A DNA stretch of 14,106 bases from an uncultured Clostridia bacterium (GTDB lineage: Bacteria; Bacillota; Clostridia; Oscillospirales; CAG-272): assembly GCA_904501865.1 (NCBI GenBank), contig CAJGCF010000042.1:1-14106 (forward strand), in the 5' to 3' direction. The position numbers and the translations under genes were made by a program. The notes below the pieces were generated by a model. It made no database searches. It was not told where the DNA came from and saw only the letters and a program-made list of their open reading frames with translations. Positions 6,422 to 13,938 of this stretch are shown piece after piece. The first letter of the stretch is position 1. Each line of letters starts with the position of its first letter.

Positions 6422-6464
6422 GATAGAAATCAATAATATTCGATGATACTGTTGGATAAAACCG

Positions 6465-6556
6465 ATAGCGGAGAAAACTCTGGAGAATCCCGACAAGAGC
6501 GGGTGCCGAAGGTGCAAGGCGAAAGCTGAATCTCTCAGGCAAAAGGATAGAGGATA
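6465..6556 (+). ncRNA. Glycine riboswitch (gcvT-type, single aptamer)
   Basis: The conserved glycine-aptamer signatures appear in the right order. ACTCTGGAGAA is at 6477-6487, a short CCCG/CGGG hairpin at 6489-6503, GCCGAAGGTGCAA at 6505-6517, GAATCTCTCAGG at 6528-6539 and AAAAGGATAGAG at 6541-6552. P1 is CTCT (6478-6481) with AGAG (6549-6552). Only one full aptamer is visible, although many glycine riboswitches are tandem pairs. The upstream leader (6440-6476) may provide the helper pairing typical of singlets. It sits in the 5' leader of an alanine/glycine:sodium symporter gene, a known riboswitch-gene pairing in Firmicutes. Confidence 0.93.
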
Positions 6557-6585
6557 ATTTTGTAATGTCTTTTTTCTGTTTTTCG

Positions 6586-6616
6586 GAGTTGTCGCATTCG
6601 GCAGCTTTTTTGTTTT
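6586..6616 (+). terminator. Riboswitch-controlled intrinsic terminator
   Basis: GTTGTCG (6588-6594) pairs with CGGCAGC (6599-6605) around a CATT loop, followed by a T-rich run (6606-6616). It lies between the glycine aptamer and the symporter start codon, so it is the expected expression platform. Bases 6579-6590 can instead pair with 6476-6487 of the aptamer in a 12-bp helix with three G-T pairs. That helix would open the base of the terminator and also break P1. Confidence 0.75.
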
Positions 6617-6640
6617 CAGCGTCATTAAAAAGGAGAACCT

Positions 6641-8044
6641 ATGGACACACTCTTAAAGATAGTCCAGACTATCAACTCGTACACCGCCGACTATATCCTT
6701 GTGGTATTGCTTATCGCAACGGGTATATTTTTCACTGTAAGAACACGGTTTGTGCAGATACGTTGCTTCGGTGAGGGAATGAAAAAGGTCTTCGGGCAGT
6801 TTTCTCTGCGCGGAGGTAAGCAGAAGAACGGACTCAGCTCGTTTCAGGCATTGGCTACCGCTATCGCGGCGCAGGTCGGAACGGGTAATATCGTAGGCGC
6901 GTGCGGCGCTATACTCATAGGCGGCCCCGGTGCTATATTCTGGATGTGGATAATAGCTTTTCTCGGAATGGCTACGATCTATGCGGAGGCGGTGTTGGCA
7001 CAAAAGACACGAGCCGTTGACGAGGACGGAAACGCCAGCGGCGGTCCCGTGTACTACATAAAAGAGGCGTTCAAGGGCAGATTCGGAAAAATATTGGCGG
7101 GATTCTTTGCGATCGCCGCTACCCTCGCACTTGGATTTATGGGCGCTATGGTGCAGTCTAACTCGATAGGTGAGGCAACCTTCAATGCAACGGGAATACA
7201 GCCTTGGATAATTGGTATCGTGGTCGCCGTTCTCTCCTCGATAATTTTTGTCGGCGGAGTCAACCGCATAGCCTCAGTCACGGAGAAGCTTGTTCCTTTT
7301 ATGGCTTTCTTCTATATCGTGGCGTGCCTTGCTATCATAGTAGTGAGAATACAGTATATCCCCGAGACCTTAGGAATGATATTCAAATACGCATTTCAGC
7401 CTCAAGCGATAATAGGCGGAGGCTTGGGAGCGGCGCTTAAGGCGGCGATAAGCCAGGGCGCTAAGCGCGGACTCTTTTCCAACGAGGCGGGTATGGGCTC
7501 GACTCCTCACGCTCACGCGCTTGCTAAGGTCGAGAAGCCTCACGACCAGGGCGTTGCCGCAATGATAGGCGTGTTTATAGATACGTTTGTGGTACTCACA
7601 CTCACCGCGCTTACCGTCATCTCAACGCTTTACGCGGGAGGTGGAATACTGTCGGGCGGCTCGGCAGAGGGAGTTAGCAAGAGCAATATGGCACAGATAG
7701 CCTTTGGAAGCGTGTTTGGCGAGCAGGTCGGAGGAATAGTCGTTGCGATATGCCTTTTCTTCTTTGCGTTCTCGACTATAATCGGTTGGAACCTCTTTGG
7801 AAAGATAAACTTTACCTATCTTTTCGGAAAAAAGGCGTCGATAGTTTATTCGATAGTTTCTATCGCGTTTATTTTCCTCGGCTCTTGCCTCTCAAACGAT
7901 CTTGTCTGGGAGCTTACCGATATGTTCAATTACCTTATGGTCATACCTAACGTTATCGCAATAATCGCGCTCTCAAAGCTCGTCGCCGACGCGGCAAAGA
8001 GCGCAAAAGCCAAGAAGAACAAGAAGGCAGAGCCCCAAGAATAA
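6641..8044 (+). CDS. Alanine/glycine:sodium symporter (AGCS family)
   Basis: This 467-residue inner-membrane protein has about ten to eleven helices and couples uptake of small neutral amino acids, alanine or glycine, to sodium. Diagnostic stretches are FQALATAIAAQVGTGNIVGA at 68-87, GGPGAIFWMW at 94-103, and ATIYAEAVLAQKTR at 111-124, the AGCS core with the GTGN and GGPGA motifs. A further conserved block, GAKRGLFSNEAGMGSTPHAHA, lies in the middle of the protein. The C-terminus is a Lys-rich cytoplasmic tail. The ATG at 6641 follows AAAAAGGAG closely. Expression is placed under a glycine riboswitch with a transcriptional terminator, so glycine is likely to be a substrate or a control signal. 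The gene is monocistronic, ending at a shared terminator. Confidence 0.95.
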   Translation: MDTLLKIVQTINSYTADYILVVLLIATGIFFTVRTRFVQIRCFGEGMKKVFGQFSLRGGKQKNGLSSFQALATAIAAQVGTGNIVGACGAILIGGPGAIFWMWIIAFLGMATIYAEAVLAQKTRAVDEDGNASGGPVYYIKEAFKGRFGKILAGFFAIAATLALGFMGAMVQSNSIGEATFNATGIQPWIIGIVVAVLSSIIFVGGVNRIASVTEKLVPFMAFFYIVACLAIIVVRIQYIPETLGMIFKYAFQPQAIIGGGLGAALKAAISQGAKRGLFSNEAGMGSTPHAHALAKVEKPHDQGVAAMIGVFIDTFVVLTLTALTVISTLYAGGGILSGGSAEGVSKSNMAQIAFGSVFGEQVGGIVVAICLFFFAFSTIIGWNLFGKINFTYLFGKKASIVYSIVSIAFIFLGSCLSNDLVWELTDMFNYLMVIPNVIAIIALSKLVADAAKSAKAKKNKKAEPQE

Positions 8045-8050
8045 AGTGAA

Positions 8051-8085
8051 AAAAGACGGACACCGTTTAGGTATCCGTCTTTTGT
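8051..8085. terminator. Bidirectional terminator between symporter and GH3 genes
   Basis: A 14-bp stem with one mismatch pairs 8051-8064 with 8070-8083 around a GTTTA loop. A4 at the left edge and T4 at the right edge allow termination in both directions. It lies six bases after the symporter stop and seven bases before the stop of the minus-strand hydrolase gene. Confidence 0.9.
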
Positions 8086-8090
8086 TATTA

Positions 8091-9848
8091 TTAGATTCTT
8101 GCGTCCCAAAGACCGCAGAAACTGTCAATGGGGTCTTTGCCGCGGAATGCCTCGGGACCGCTCAAAAGGTTCTCGACAAGCGCGTCCATAGTGGAGGGCT
8201 TGGAGTCATACGCGTTGATGTAGGTGCGCACCTGAGGAATGTCGGCGAGCATCGTGGGGGCGTTGACGCTGATAGCCACGACGGGAAGCTCAAAGACGTA
8301 CCACGGTATCTCTCCGCCGCCCTTGGAGAAGCCAAAGGAGGGTCTGCCGTTTGCTACGTCGCAGAGCGTGATGACAAGGTCCTGTCCCGCAACAAAGTCG
8401 GATATGGCGTTCTTGCCCGCAAAGTAGAGGTTGATGCTGGGCTTTTCTCCTGCGGCTATCTGCTTTTTCATCTTCTCGATAGGGCCTTCATATATGAACG
8501 CGTCAAAGCCCTTCTCGATGAGTCTATCGCGAAGGTCCTCCGCGGGAGTCTTTTTCGCGCCCGCGCCACCCATTACGGCTTTGATGAGGTCATCCATAGG
8601 GCCTGCCGCACCCTTGATGTGAACTATCATTATTCTCTTATATTTTTCGGGAGTTATGGGGAGCACGCCCTCGTCCTTGTATTTGACGAGCGTGATAGCG
8701 TCACGGCTTATAGCCGCCTCTGCCGCCTTTGCCTCCTCCTTGCCGAGCACGACGGGAGCCGTCATATCAATATTGACGCACTTGTTAAGTCCCATATGAG
8801 CCTTGAGTCCGAGGATGCGCGTGAGTGCCTCGGTCATTCTCTCCTCGCTGATGACACCGCTCTTGTATGCCTCAAGCATAGTGGCGAAGTCCTCGTCGGG
8901 ATCGTTGAAGAACAGGAACATATCGCAGCCCGCGTTGATAGCCGCCGGGAGCATCTCGCGTCTGGTCATACGGTTGGTCATTCCTACCATATGAGACGCG
9001 TCTGTCACTACCATTCCGTTAAAGCCGAGCTTGTCGCGCAGAAGTCCTGTCATTATTTCGGGGCAAAGAGTAGCGGGGAGAAGCTCGTCGTCCTTGATGT
9101 CGGGCTTTATCTCGCGCATATACTCGCGCATCATTATATGACCGCCCATTATAGCGTCAAGTCCTTCATCTATAAGTGTTTTATAGACGTAACCATACGT
9201 CTCTAGCCATTCCTTCTCACCAAAGCTGTTGAGATTGTTGGAGAGATGAGCGTCACGGAAATCCTGACCGTTGCCGGGGAAGTGCTTTGCCGCGCAAGCC
9301 ACGCCTGTCTCGTGAGCGCCCTGCATATAAGCCAGACTCATCTTAGCTATGCGACGGGCGTCGTTACCGAACGCACGGGTAACTATCTCAGTGTTCTCCC
9401 AGTTGTAGTGTATATCGCATATGGGAGCAAAAGCCATATTGCAGCCGATAGACGCCGCCTCCTCGTTGGAGTATTTACCAAGCGCCTTGGCGTACTCGGC
9501 ATTATCCGTAGCGGCTATCTTGATGCCGCTCGCGATGTACGTACCGTCAGAGCAAGCGCCATTTCCACCCGTCTCTGTATTGCAGGCGATAAATACGGGC
9601 ACCTTGGCGTACTTCTGGAGCGTGGAGTTCTGCATCTTGACTACCTGACCGGGCATATTGTTATACCGACAGCCGCCAAGATGATATTTTTCCATAAGCT
9701 CGCGAAGATATGCCTCGTCTATTCCGGCAGTGAGCTGGAAAAAGAGCTGACCTACCTTCTCCTCGTCGGTCATACCCTTGATAGTGCTTTCCACCCAAGC
9801 TATGTCCTCGTCGGACAGACAATAGGGTTTTTTCTTAAGTTCAACCAT
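8091..9848 (-). CDS. Glycoside hydrolase family 3 protein (beta-N-acetylhexosaminidase-like)
   Basis: This 585-residue protein has no signal peptide and should be cytoplasmic. The N-terminal half (about 20-360) is a GH3 TIM barrel. KHFPGNGQDFRDAH at 188-201 corresponds to the NagZ loop KHFPGHGxxxxDSH, keeping Lys188, His189, Asp199 and His201 but with Asn193 where NagZ has His. VVTDASHM at 280-287 places the nucleophile at Asp283. The C-terminal part (about 370-585) resembles the second GH3 domain, which minimal NagZ enzymes lack. Retaining the DxH catalytic dyad suggests beta-N-acetylglucosaminidase-type activity, perhaps on imported amino sugars or muropeptides, but other beta-glycosides are possible. 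It is the second gene of an operon, 34 bp after the HAD hydrolase gene. GGAG lies ten bases before the ATG. Confidence 0.85.
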   Translation of the reverse strand: MVELKKKPYCLSDEDIAWVESTIKGMTDEEKVGQLFFQLTAGIDEAYLRELMEKYHLGGCRYNNMPGQVVKMQNSTLQKYAKVPVFIACNTETGGNGACSDGTYIASGIKIAATDNAEYAKALGKYSNEEAASIGCNMAFAPICDIHYNWENTEIVTRAFGNDARRIAKMSLAYMQGAHETGVACAAKHFPGNGQDFRDAHLSNNLNSFGEKEWLETYGYVYKTLIDEGLDAIMGGHIMMREYMREIKPDIKDDELLPATLCPEIMTGLLRDKLGFNGMVVTDASHMVGMTNRMTRREMLPAAINAGCDMFLFFNDPDEDFATMLEAYKSGVISEERMTEALTRILGLKAHMGLNKCVNIDMTAPVVLGKEEAKAAEAAISRDAITLVKYKDEGVLPITPEKYKRIMIVHIKGAAGPMDDLIKAVMGGAGAKKTPAEDLRDRLIEKGFDAFIYEGPIEKMKKQIAAGEKPSINLYFAGKNAISDFVAGQDLVITLCDVANGRPSFGFSKGGGEIPWYVFELPVVAISVNAPTMLADIPQVRTYINAYDSKPSTMDALVENLLSGPEAFRGKDPIDSFCGLWDARI

Positions 9849-9882
9849 TTTTTATATTCTCCATTCAATTTGTTTTTTTATA

Positions 9883-10728
9883 TTATTGACCGAGGTTTTT
9901 GTAAAACTCGGCTTTTTTTCTTTCTTGATATTCGCCCGCATAGCTGTGGCTGACAAGCGCGTCGAGCGCACTGTCCATAAGCTCCTGCCAGCTCTCTCTT
10001 TCCTTGCCCACGAGGATAGGGAAGAAGAGCACGCCGTTCTTTTCGGCGGCGGCAAGGTCACCGGGAGCGTCTCCGCACATGAGCACGTTGGCTCTGTCGT
10101 ATCCCTTTTTAAGCAGAGCCGAGATACACGCCGCCTTGCTTCCCGCGTTCTGCGCCATTACTATGTCGGTGTGAGGCAGAAGCGAGTGCTTTTCCCATTC
10201 CTCCAGCACTGCGTCGAGATTGGCGCTTGACACTATGGCGACGTCCGCCTTGCCGTGAGCAAGCTCCAAGCCCTCACGAGCCAACGGGAAGGGCTTTATC
10301 TCGGACTCGGGGAGCTTTTTTATCGCGGCGTTGACCGCAATGCTCCACGAAAGCGCTTTTTTAAGCGTAACTGCGTCGGGGTTTCGGGATATAGCCGCCT
10401 CGAGCGAGGAGTTTGAAAGCTCACGTGAGCTTTCCGCCCACTCGATGAGCTTGTCCACGCCCTCGATAGCGCGGTATTTCTCGGATATCTCGCCAAGTAT
10501 CATAGCAAGTCCCTTGAAGCGATTGACGCCGCGCGTCATAGTGAATAGGTTGATATCGTTCCAACGCGCGAGTATCTCATTTCGCCACGGCTCAAGCTCC
10601 CACTCGTCCACCATGCACGGACCGAAGCAGTGAAAGTGCTTGATGTTCATAGTATCCATAGCACAGCCGTCGCTGTCCACGCACACCAGAAATTCACTTT
10701 TTTTCATGAATTCGTCAATATTTATCAT
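9883..10728 (-). CDS. HAD-superfamily hydrolase (predicted phosphatase)
   Basis: This 281-residue cytoplasmic protein has the four HAD motifs. CVDSDG at 16-21 gives nucleophile Asp18 and acid/base Asp20. IVSSAN at 165-170 gives motif II. Lys198 in GSKAA gives motif III. CGDAPGDLAAA at 218-228 gives motif IV. Presence of both motif I aspartates indicates a phosphatase rather than a dehalogenase. A large helical insert of about 130 residues between motifs I and II is the cap domain that sets substrate choice; it is longer than in small phosphoglycolate phosphatases. The substrate is unknown. Position upstream of the GH3 hydrolase suggests a phosphorylated sugar. The ATG at 10728 follows GAGGTG closely. 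It is the first gene of the operon, with its own promoter. Confidence 0.85.
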   Translation of the reverse strand: MINIDEFMKKSEFLVCVDSDGCAMDTMNIKHFHCFGPCMVDEWELEPWRNEILARWNDINLFTMTRGVNRFKGLAMILGEISEKYRAIEGVDKLIEWAESSRELSNSSLEAAISRNPDAVTLKKALSWSIAVNAAIKKLPESEIKPFPLAREGLELAHGKADVAIVSSANLDAVLEEWEKHSLLPHTDIVMAQNAGSKAACISALLKKGYDRANVLMCGDAPGDLAAAEKNGVLFFPILVGKERESWQELMDSALDALVSHSYAGEYQERKKAEFYKNLGQ

Positions 10729-10759
10729 TTTTCACCTCAAAAACATCTCTTCATAGTAC

Positions 10760-10788
10760 ATTATACACTATATTGAGGTATAAATCAA
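10760..10788 (-). promoter_or_regulatory. Sigma-A-type promoter for the HAD-GH3 operon
   Basis: On the minus strand, TTGATT (10788-10783), a 17-bp spacer and a perfect TATAAT (10765-10760) precede the HAD start codon by 31 bp. Confidence 0.75.
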
Positions 10789-10846
10789 GAGCGATTTTCA
10801 AACAATTCAAGAAAATATAGGCTATTATCAGGTACGGCTCGAACGC

Positions 10847-10880
10847 AAAAAAGGGCGAGGTATATCCTCGTCCCTTTTAA
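10847..10880. terminator. Terminator of the MFS-GDPD operon
   Basis: A GC-rich stem pairs GGG-CGAGG (10853-10860) with CCTCG-CCC (10866-10874) with one bulged T, flanked by A-rich sequence on the left and T4 on the right. Read on the minus strand it ends in six T residues. It stands between the GDPD stop and the next downstream promoter. Confidence 0.85.
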
Positions 10881-10884
10881 GCTT

Positions 10885-11700
10885 TTACTGCCTCTCAAAT
10901 ATCGGGTGCTCTCCGAGCGAGAGCGCGGTGTCTATGCTCTCCTGTCCTCTCGTTGTCCAGACGAATCTCGGCGCGCGGTATAGCCTTGTGGTCAGGCGCA
11001 CGGGCAGGGAGTGTCTGTCAAGCTCGTTGTAGGCTATGAAATTTGGCTTGCACAAAAAATTCAGCGCCATACAGGTGAGCGCTATATTGAGCGCGGAGCT
11101 CTTTTTCTTGTCTCGGCACACGTTGGTGTAGAGCAGTCCGCAATAAGCGTCGGGCAGGTGCTTTTTGATATCCTTTATAAGCATAGGATTGAAGGACTCA
11201 ATACAATAGCTGCCCGTGTATTCTCTAAGTATCTCTGCGACCTTTGGGCAGAGCGATGAATCAAGGCTCTCGCCCTTGAGCTCGACCAGCACGGGCACCC
11301 TGCCGTCGATAAGCGAGAGCACCTCGCGGAAGTCGGGTACCGTCTGCTCCGTATCGCCAAGACGCAATTTGCAAAGCTCGTCGGCGTCAAGTTCGCAGAG
11401 CTTTTTATCCACTCCTGTCATACGGACAAGGGTGTAGTCGTGAAAGACCATTACCTCGCCGTCGCGCGAGAGCTGGACGTCAAGTTCTATGCCAAATCCC
11501 GCTTCTGCCGCAAGTCTGAATGCCTTAAGTGAGTTTTCGGGGACGCCGTTGCCGTGAAGTCCGCGGTGGGCGTATGAGCAGAGCAGAGAGGTGTCGGTCG
11601 GTGTTTTTGCGCGCGGACGCACCAGCACCAAAAGATATATGAGCGCCAATATCACAAGCAGTGATATGACTGCGCAGGCTGCAATAACAAATTCAATCAT
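10885..11700 (-). CDS. Membrane-anchored glycerophosphodiester phosphodiesterase
   Basis: This 271-residue protein has one N-terminal membrane helix (about 3-27) followed by RPRAK, then a GDPD domain. Family residues are visible: His45-Arg46 in AHRG, Glu56-Asn57 in PENS, Glu72 and Asp74 in IELDVQ, His87-Asp88 in FHD, and Glu140 and Lys142 in VELKG. These bind the divalent metal and the phosphodiester. The reaction releases glycerol 3-phosphate and an alcohol from deacylated phospholipid head groups or related diesters. Near the C-terminus VWTT is followed by GEHPIFE, where many members have a conserved TDxP, so the last barrel strand is divergent. Charge distribution suggests a cytoplasmic catalytic domain, but this is not certain. 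The ATG lies one base after the MFS stop codon, implying translational coupling. Confidence 0.9.
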   Translation of the reverse strand: MIEFVIAACAVISLLVILALIYLLVLVRPRAKTPTDTSLLCSYAHRGLHGNGVPENSLKAFRLAAEAGFGIELDVQLSRDGEVMVFHDYTLVRMTGVDKKLCELDADELCKLRLGDTEQTVPDFREVLSLIDGRVPVLVELKGESLDSSLCPKVAEILREYTGSYCIESFNPMLIKDIKKHLPDAYCGLLYTNVCRDKKKSSALNIALTCMALNFLCKPNFIAYNELDRHSLPVRLTTRLYRAPRFVWTTRGQESIDTALSLGEHPIFERQ

Positions 11701-11701
11701 A

Positions 11702-13114
11702 TCAGTCGTCTACGTCGAGGCTCTCAATAAGGCTCTTGTTTTCTTCGGGCTTGGAGTCTCCGTGCTTGACAAAGAGCATGGTCACGAACGAGAACATTAC
11801 GAATACCGTACCGAACGCGAAGAACACGTAGCGCATATCAATAAGGTCATAAAGCAGTCCCGAGAGTATGGGAGCCACTATCTGCGCCGCCATTGACGCG
11901 GTGTAATAATATCCCGTGTATTTTCCAACGTCGCCCCCGCGGGCAAGCTCAACGACCATCGGGAAGGAGTTTACGTTAATGGTAGCCCAGCCTATTCCCG
12001 CAAGAATAAATACGGGATACATAACTATCTCGGGAGTCGACGAGGTAACGAAATTACCCACAAAGAACGCCGCCGCGAGCATGAGAACGCCTGCGAGTAT
12101 AGTTTTTCTTCTTCCGAATTTCGAGGATATGATACCCACGGGAATGTAGGAGACTATCGCCGCCGCCTGCGCTATGATGAGCGTAAGGTTGAAGTCAAAG
12201 CCCAGCACGTTGGTGGCGTAGACCGAATATTTGCTGGTTATGGAGTTGTAGCCGATATACCAAAGCGCGACCGACGCGAGAATGAGCAAGAGTGAGCGAA
12301 GCTCGGGCTTTGAGAGCTTGCGCTTGTCCGTGCTGCCTCCGTCGGAGTCGGGAAGCACGTCAATGCCGAGTCTTTGAGATTCAGCCTCCATCTCCTCTGC
12401 CCACTTCTTTTCCTTGACTGTGAGGAGGAAAATGATAAAGCCGACAAGCATTATAGCAACTACGGCGATGACGTAGCCCGTGTACTGCATATAGCGGTTT
12501 TTCGATGTCGCGAATATCATTCCAAGCACAAGCACGAGGATTCCGCCCGCCGTTCCCGTAAGGTTAATGATAGCGTTACCCTTTGAGCGTAGGGGCTTGA
12601 CTGTAACGTCAGGCATAAGTGCCACCGCGGGTGAGCGGAATGTTGCCATAGCTATGAGAGCCACAAGAAGTGTAGCTATAAATCCAATAAGGGGAAGGGG
12701 ATTTTCAATAGTTATCTCCACCGCCAGCTTTCGCACAAGCTCGGAGTATGCCTCGTCTGTCATAGTGCCCTGCTGTATTTCGGGGATACCTGCCGCTACC
12801 ACCTCGGCAAGCTGATAGTTGTCGATAAAGGTAAGCGCGACGAACGCAATCACAGCCGCAATAGTGCCAAAAAATATAAATGGAGTGCGCTTTCCGAATT
12901 TGGTGTTTACTTTGTCGGATAGTGCTCCGAACAGAGGAAGCATAAATACCGCAAGCACGTTGTCGATGGACATTATCGCACCCGATGCGGTCTGAGGAAG
13001 TCCGAAGTGATTGGTCAGAATGAGCGGAATTATCGCATCGTACGCCTGCCAGAAGGCAGTGATGAGAAAGAACGCCATTCCGACAAGGATAGTGCGTTTG
13101 TAATTAAGCTTCAT
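11702..13114 (-). CDS. SLC45/GPH-like MFS transporter
   Basis: This predicted 470-residue protein has about twelve membrane helices. The loop between helices 2 and 3 carries GALSDKVNTKFGKRTP at 63-78, the MFS motif A in the form used by the GPH and SLC45 sugar transporters. The half-repeat is SSKFGRRKT around 330-338. NVNSFPMVVELARGGDVGKYTGYYY (380-404) is typical of SLC45-type proteins. Two long hydrophilic loops, about 97-140 and 232-275, separate the helices. Sugars or sugar derivatives are the expected substrates; the coupled GDPD gene raises the possibility of glycerophosphodiesters. The ATG at 13114 is chosen because GGAG lies six bases upstream, inside the structured leader. A reading from 13126 would start within that site. 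Confidence 0.85.
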   Translation of the reverse strand: MKLNYKRTILVGMAFFLITAFWQAYDAIIPLILTNHFGLPQTASGAIMSIDNVLAVFMLPLFGALSDKVNTKFGKRTPFIFFGTIAAVIAFVALTFIDNYQLAEVVAAGIPEIQQGTMTDEAYSELVRKLAVEITIENPLPLIGFIATLLVALIAMATFRSPAVALMPDVTVKPLRSKGNAIINLTGTAGGILVLVLGMIFATSKNRYMQYTGYVIAVVAIMLVGFIIFLLTVKEKKWAEEMEAESQRLGIDVLPDSDGGSTDKRKLSKPELRSLLLILASVALWYIGYNSITSKYSVYATNVLGFDFNLTLIIAQAAAIVSYIPVGIISSKFGRRKTILAGVLMLAAAFFVGNFVTSSTPEIVMYPVFILAGIGWATINVNSFPMVVELARGGDVGKYTGYYYTASMAAQIVAPILSGLLYDLIDMRYVFFAFGTVFVMFSFVTMLFVKHGDSKPEENKSLIESLDVDD

Positions 13115-13280
13115 AATAGTCTCCATTCCGCCGCTTGCGGCGGCAAAAATATTGTTGATGAATTTTGCCGAGAGGCAAAATTCGTGCGTGAATTACGCCA
13201 CAGGCGAGTAGTGGAGCCCACCTTCATCCTAGCGGTAGATTTACCTATAAGAAGGAATCCACTTTCACGCCGGTCTCCAT
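13115..13280 (-). promoter_or_regulatory. Composite structured 5' leader, copy B (MFS operon)
   Basis: Read on the minus strand, this repeats the fixed ends of the DAP dehydrogenase leader. The 5' end is GGAGACCGGCGTGAAAGT (13278-13261). GCGTGAA (13270-13264) can pair with TTCACGC (13192-13186), enclosing a 68-nt interior unlike copy A, with its own AGTGGA/TCCACT stem and CGCC/GGCG hairpin. Next comes the 10-bp hairpin 13183-13174/13169-13160 with a TCTC loop, then ATCAACAATATTT and a 7-bp GC hairpin (13143-13137/13134-13128). GGAG and the ATG follow. It lies downstream of the promoter, so it is transcribed. Confidence 0.7.
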
Positions 13281-13337
13281 TAAAAAGGGTATTTTCGGTC
13301 TTCGGGAATAAAAATATTATTATTTATTCTAATTTTC

Positions 13338-13366
13338 AGTATACCATATCTTTTAAAAAAATGCAA
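13338..13366 (-). promoter_or_regulatory. Sigma-A-type promoter for the MFS-GDPD operon
   Basis: On the minus strand, TTGCAT (13366-13361), a 17-bp spacer and TATACT (13343-13338) lie about 220 bp before the MFS start codon. The composite leader occupies most of that distance. Confidence 0.65.
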
Positions 13367-13514
13367 TAACGGGGAGAAAAGTTTTGGAAATTATCGTGGG
13401 TTCTTGTCCTTGTTTTTTTGCTCTGTATTTGAGATGTCAAGCAAATTTTGCATTTTTTATAGGCGCTTGTCGAATAAAAGGGAAGAAAAGCTCAAATATT
13501 TTTTTAAAAATGTG

Positions 13515-13543
13515 TTGACAAAGCAGATGATTTGTGTTATAAT
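13515..13543 (+). promoter_or_regulatory. Perfect consensus promoter for tRNA-Leu
   Basis: TTGACA (13515-13520), a 17-bp spacer and TATAAT (13538-13543) match consensus at all twelve positions. The expected transcription start is about 40 nt before the tRNA. Upstream sequence (13367-13514) is AT-rich with no gene visible. Confidence 0.9.
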
Positions 13544-13590
13544 AATTTTTGCGAGCCAATCAGGGATAACTCGAGCAGTCGTCAAAGTAT

Positions 13591-13679
13591 GCCGGTGTGG
13601 CGGAATTGGCAGACGCCCGGGACTTAAAATCCCGTGATACGAGAGTATCGTACCGGTTCGAGACCGGTCACCGGCACCA
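13591..13679 (+). tRNA. tRNA-Leu (anticodon TAA)
   Basis: An 89-nt class II tRNA. The acceptor stem GCCGGTG (13591-13597) pairs perfectly with CACCGGC (13669-13675). The D-arm contains GGCGGAATTGGCAGAC. The anticodon stem CGGGA/TCCCG closes the loop CTTAAAA, giving anticodon TAA for UUA codons. A long variable arm and the T-arm GGTTCGAGACC follow. The discriminator A and CCA are encoded (13676-13679). Confidence 0.97.
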
Positions 13680-13733
13680 ATGGTGGCACATGGGGCGCTG
13701 AATGGCGCACAAGGCGAGTAGAGAGATTCCAAA

Positions 13734-13938
13734 GCCGAAATTAAATATCGCGGGGTAGAGCAGCTTGATAGCTCGTCGGGTGAACGAGCAAAAACGATTG
13801 AGTATCGTTTTTGCGAAGTGATACCGCACAAAGCAAGGAGATTTCAAGCAAGCCTGCGAAGCGAAGAAAGCGACTATGCGCCTGCGGCGGCGCGTAGCGA
13901 TAACCCGGAGGGTTATGAAATGGGGGGAGAATCCCTAA
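13734..13938 (+). repeat. 205-bp tandem unit with initiator-tRNA 5' half, copy 1
   Basis: The unit contains CGCGGGGTAGAGCAGCTT and following bases (13749-13780), about 32 nt matching the 5' half of initiator tRNA-Met (acceptor, D-arm and 5' anticodon stem). It then diverges. No complementary 3' acceptor strand follows, so no tRNA can form. Downstream are several hairpins: GCTCGT/ACGAGC with a 7-nt loop (13771-13776/13784-13789), an 11-bp stem (13788-13798/13804-13814), a GC-rich stem near 13873-13898, and ATAACCC/GGGTTAT (13900-13906/13910-13916). The second stem carries T5 and could end read-through from tRNA-Leu. Flanking 13680-13733 looks like the end of a further degenerate unit. Confidence 0.8.

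Noticed and set aside
8046..9206. A 386-codon open frame on the + strand
   Set aside because: Almost all of it lies antisense to the GH3 gene, which has clear family motifs, and it overlaps the terminator at its start. The antisense product has low-complexity, Leu/Arg/His-rich composition without recognisable motifs.
13749..13920. Initiator tRNA split by a group I-type intron in the anticodon loop
   Set aside because: The sequence has a good 5' half and an ATAACCC later, but no T-arm and no CCCCGC acceptor strand follow, and no intron core elements were recognised.
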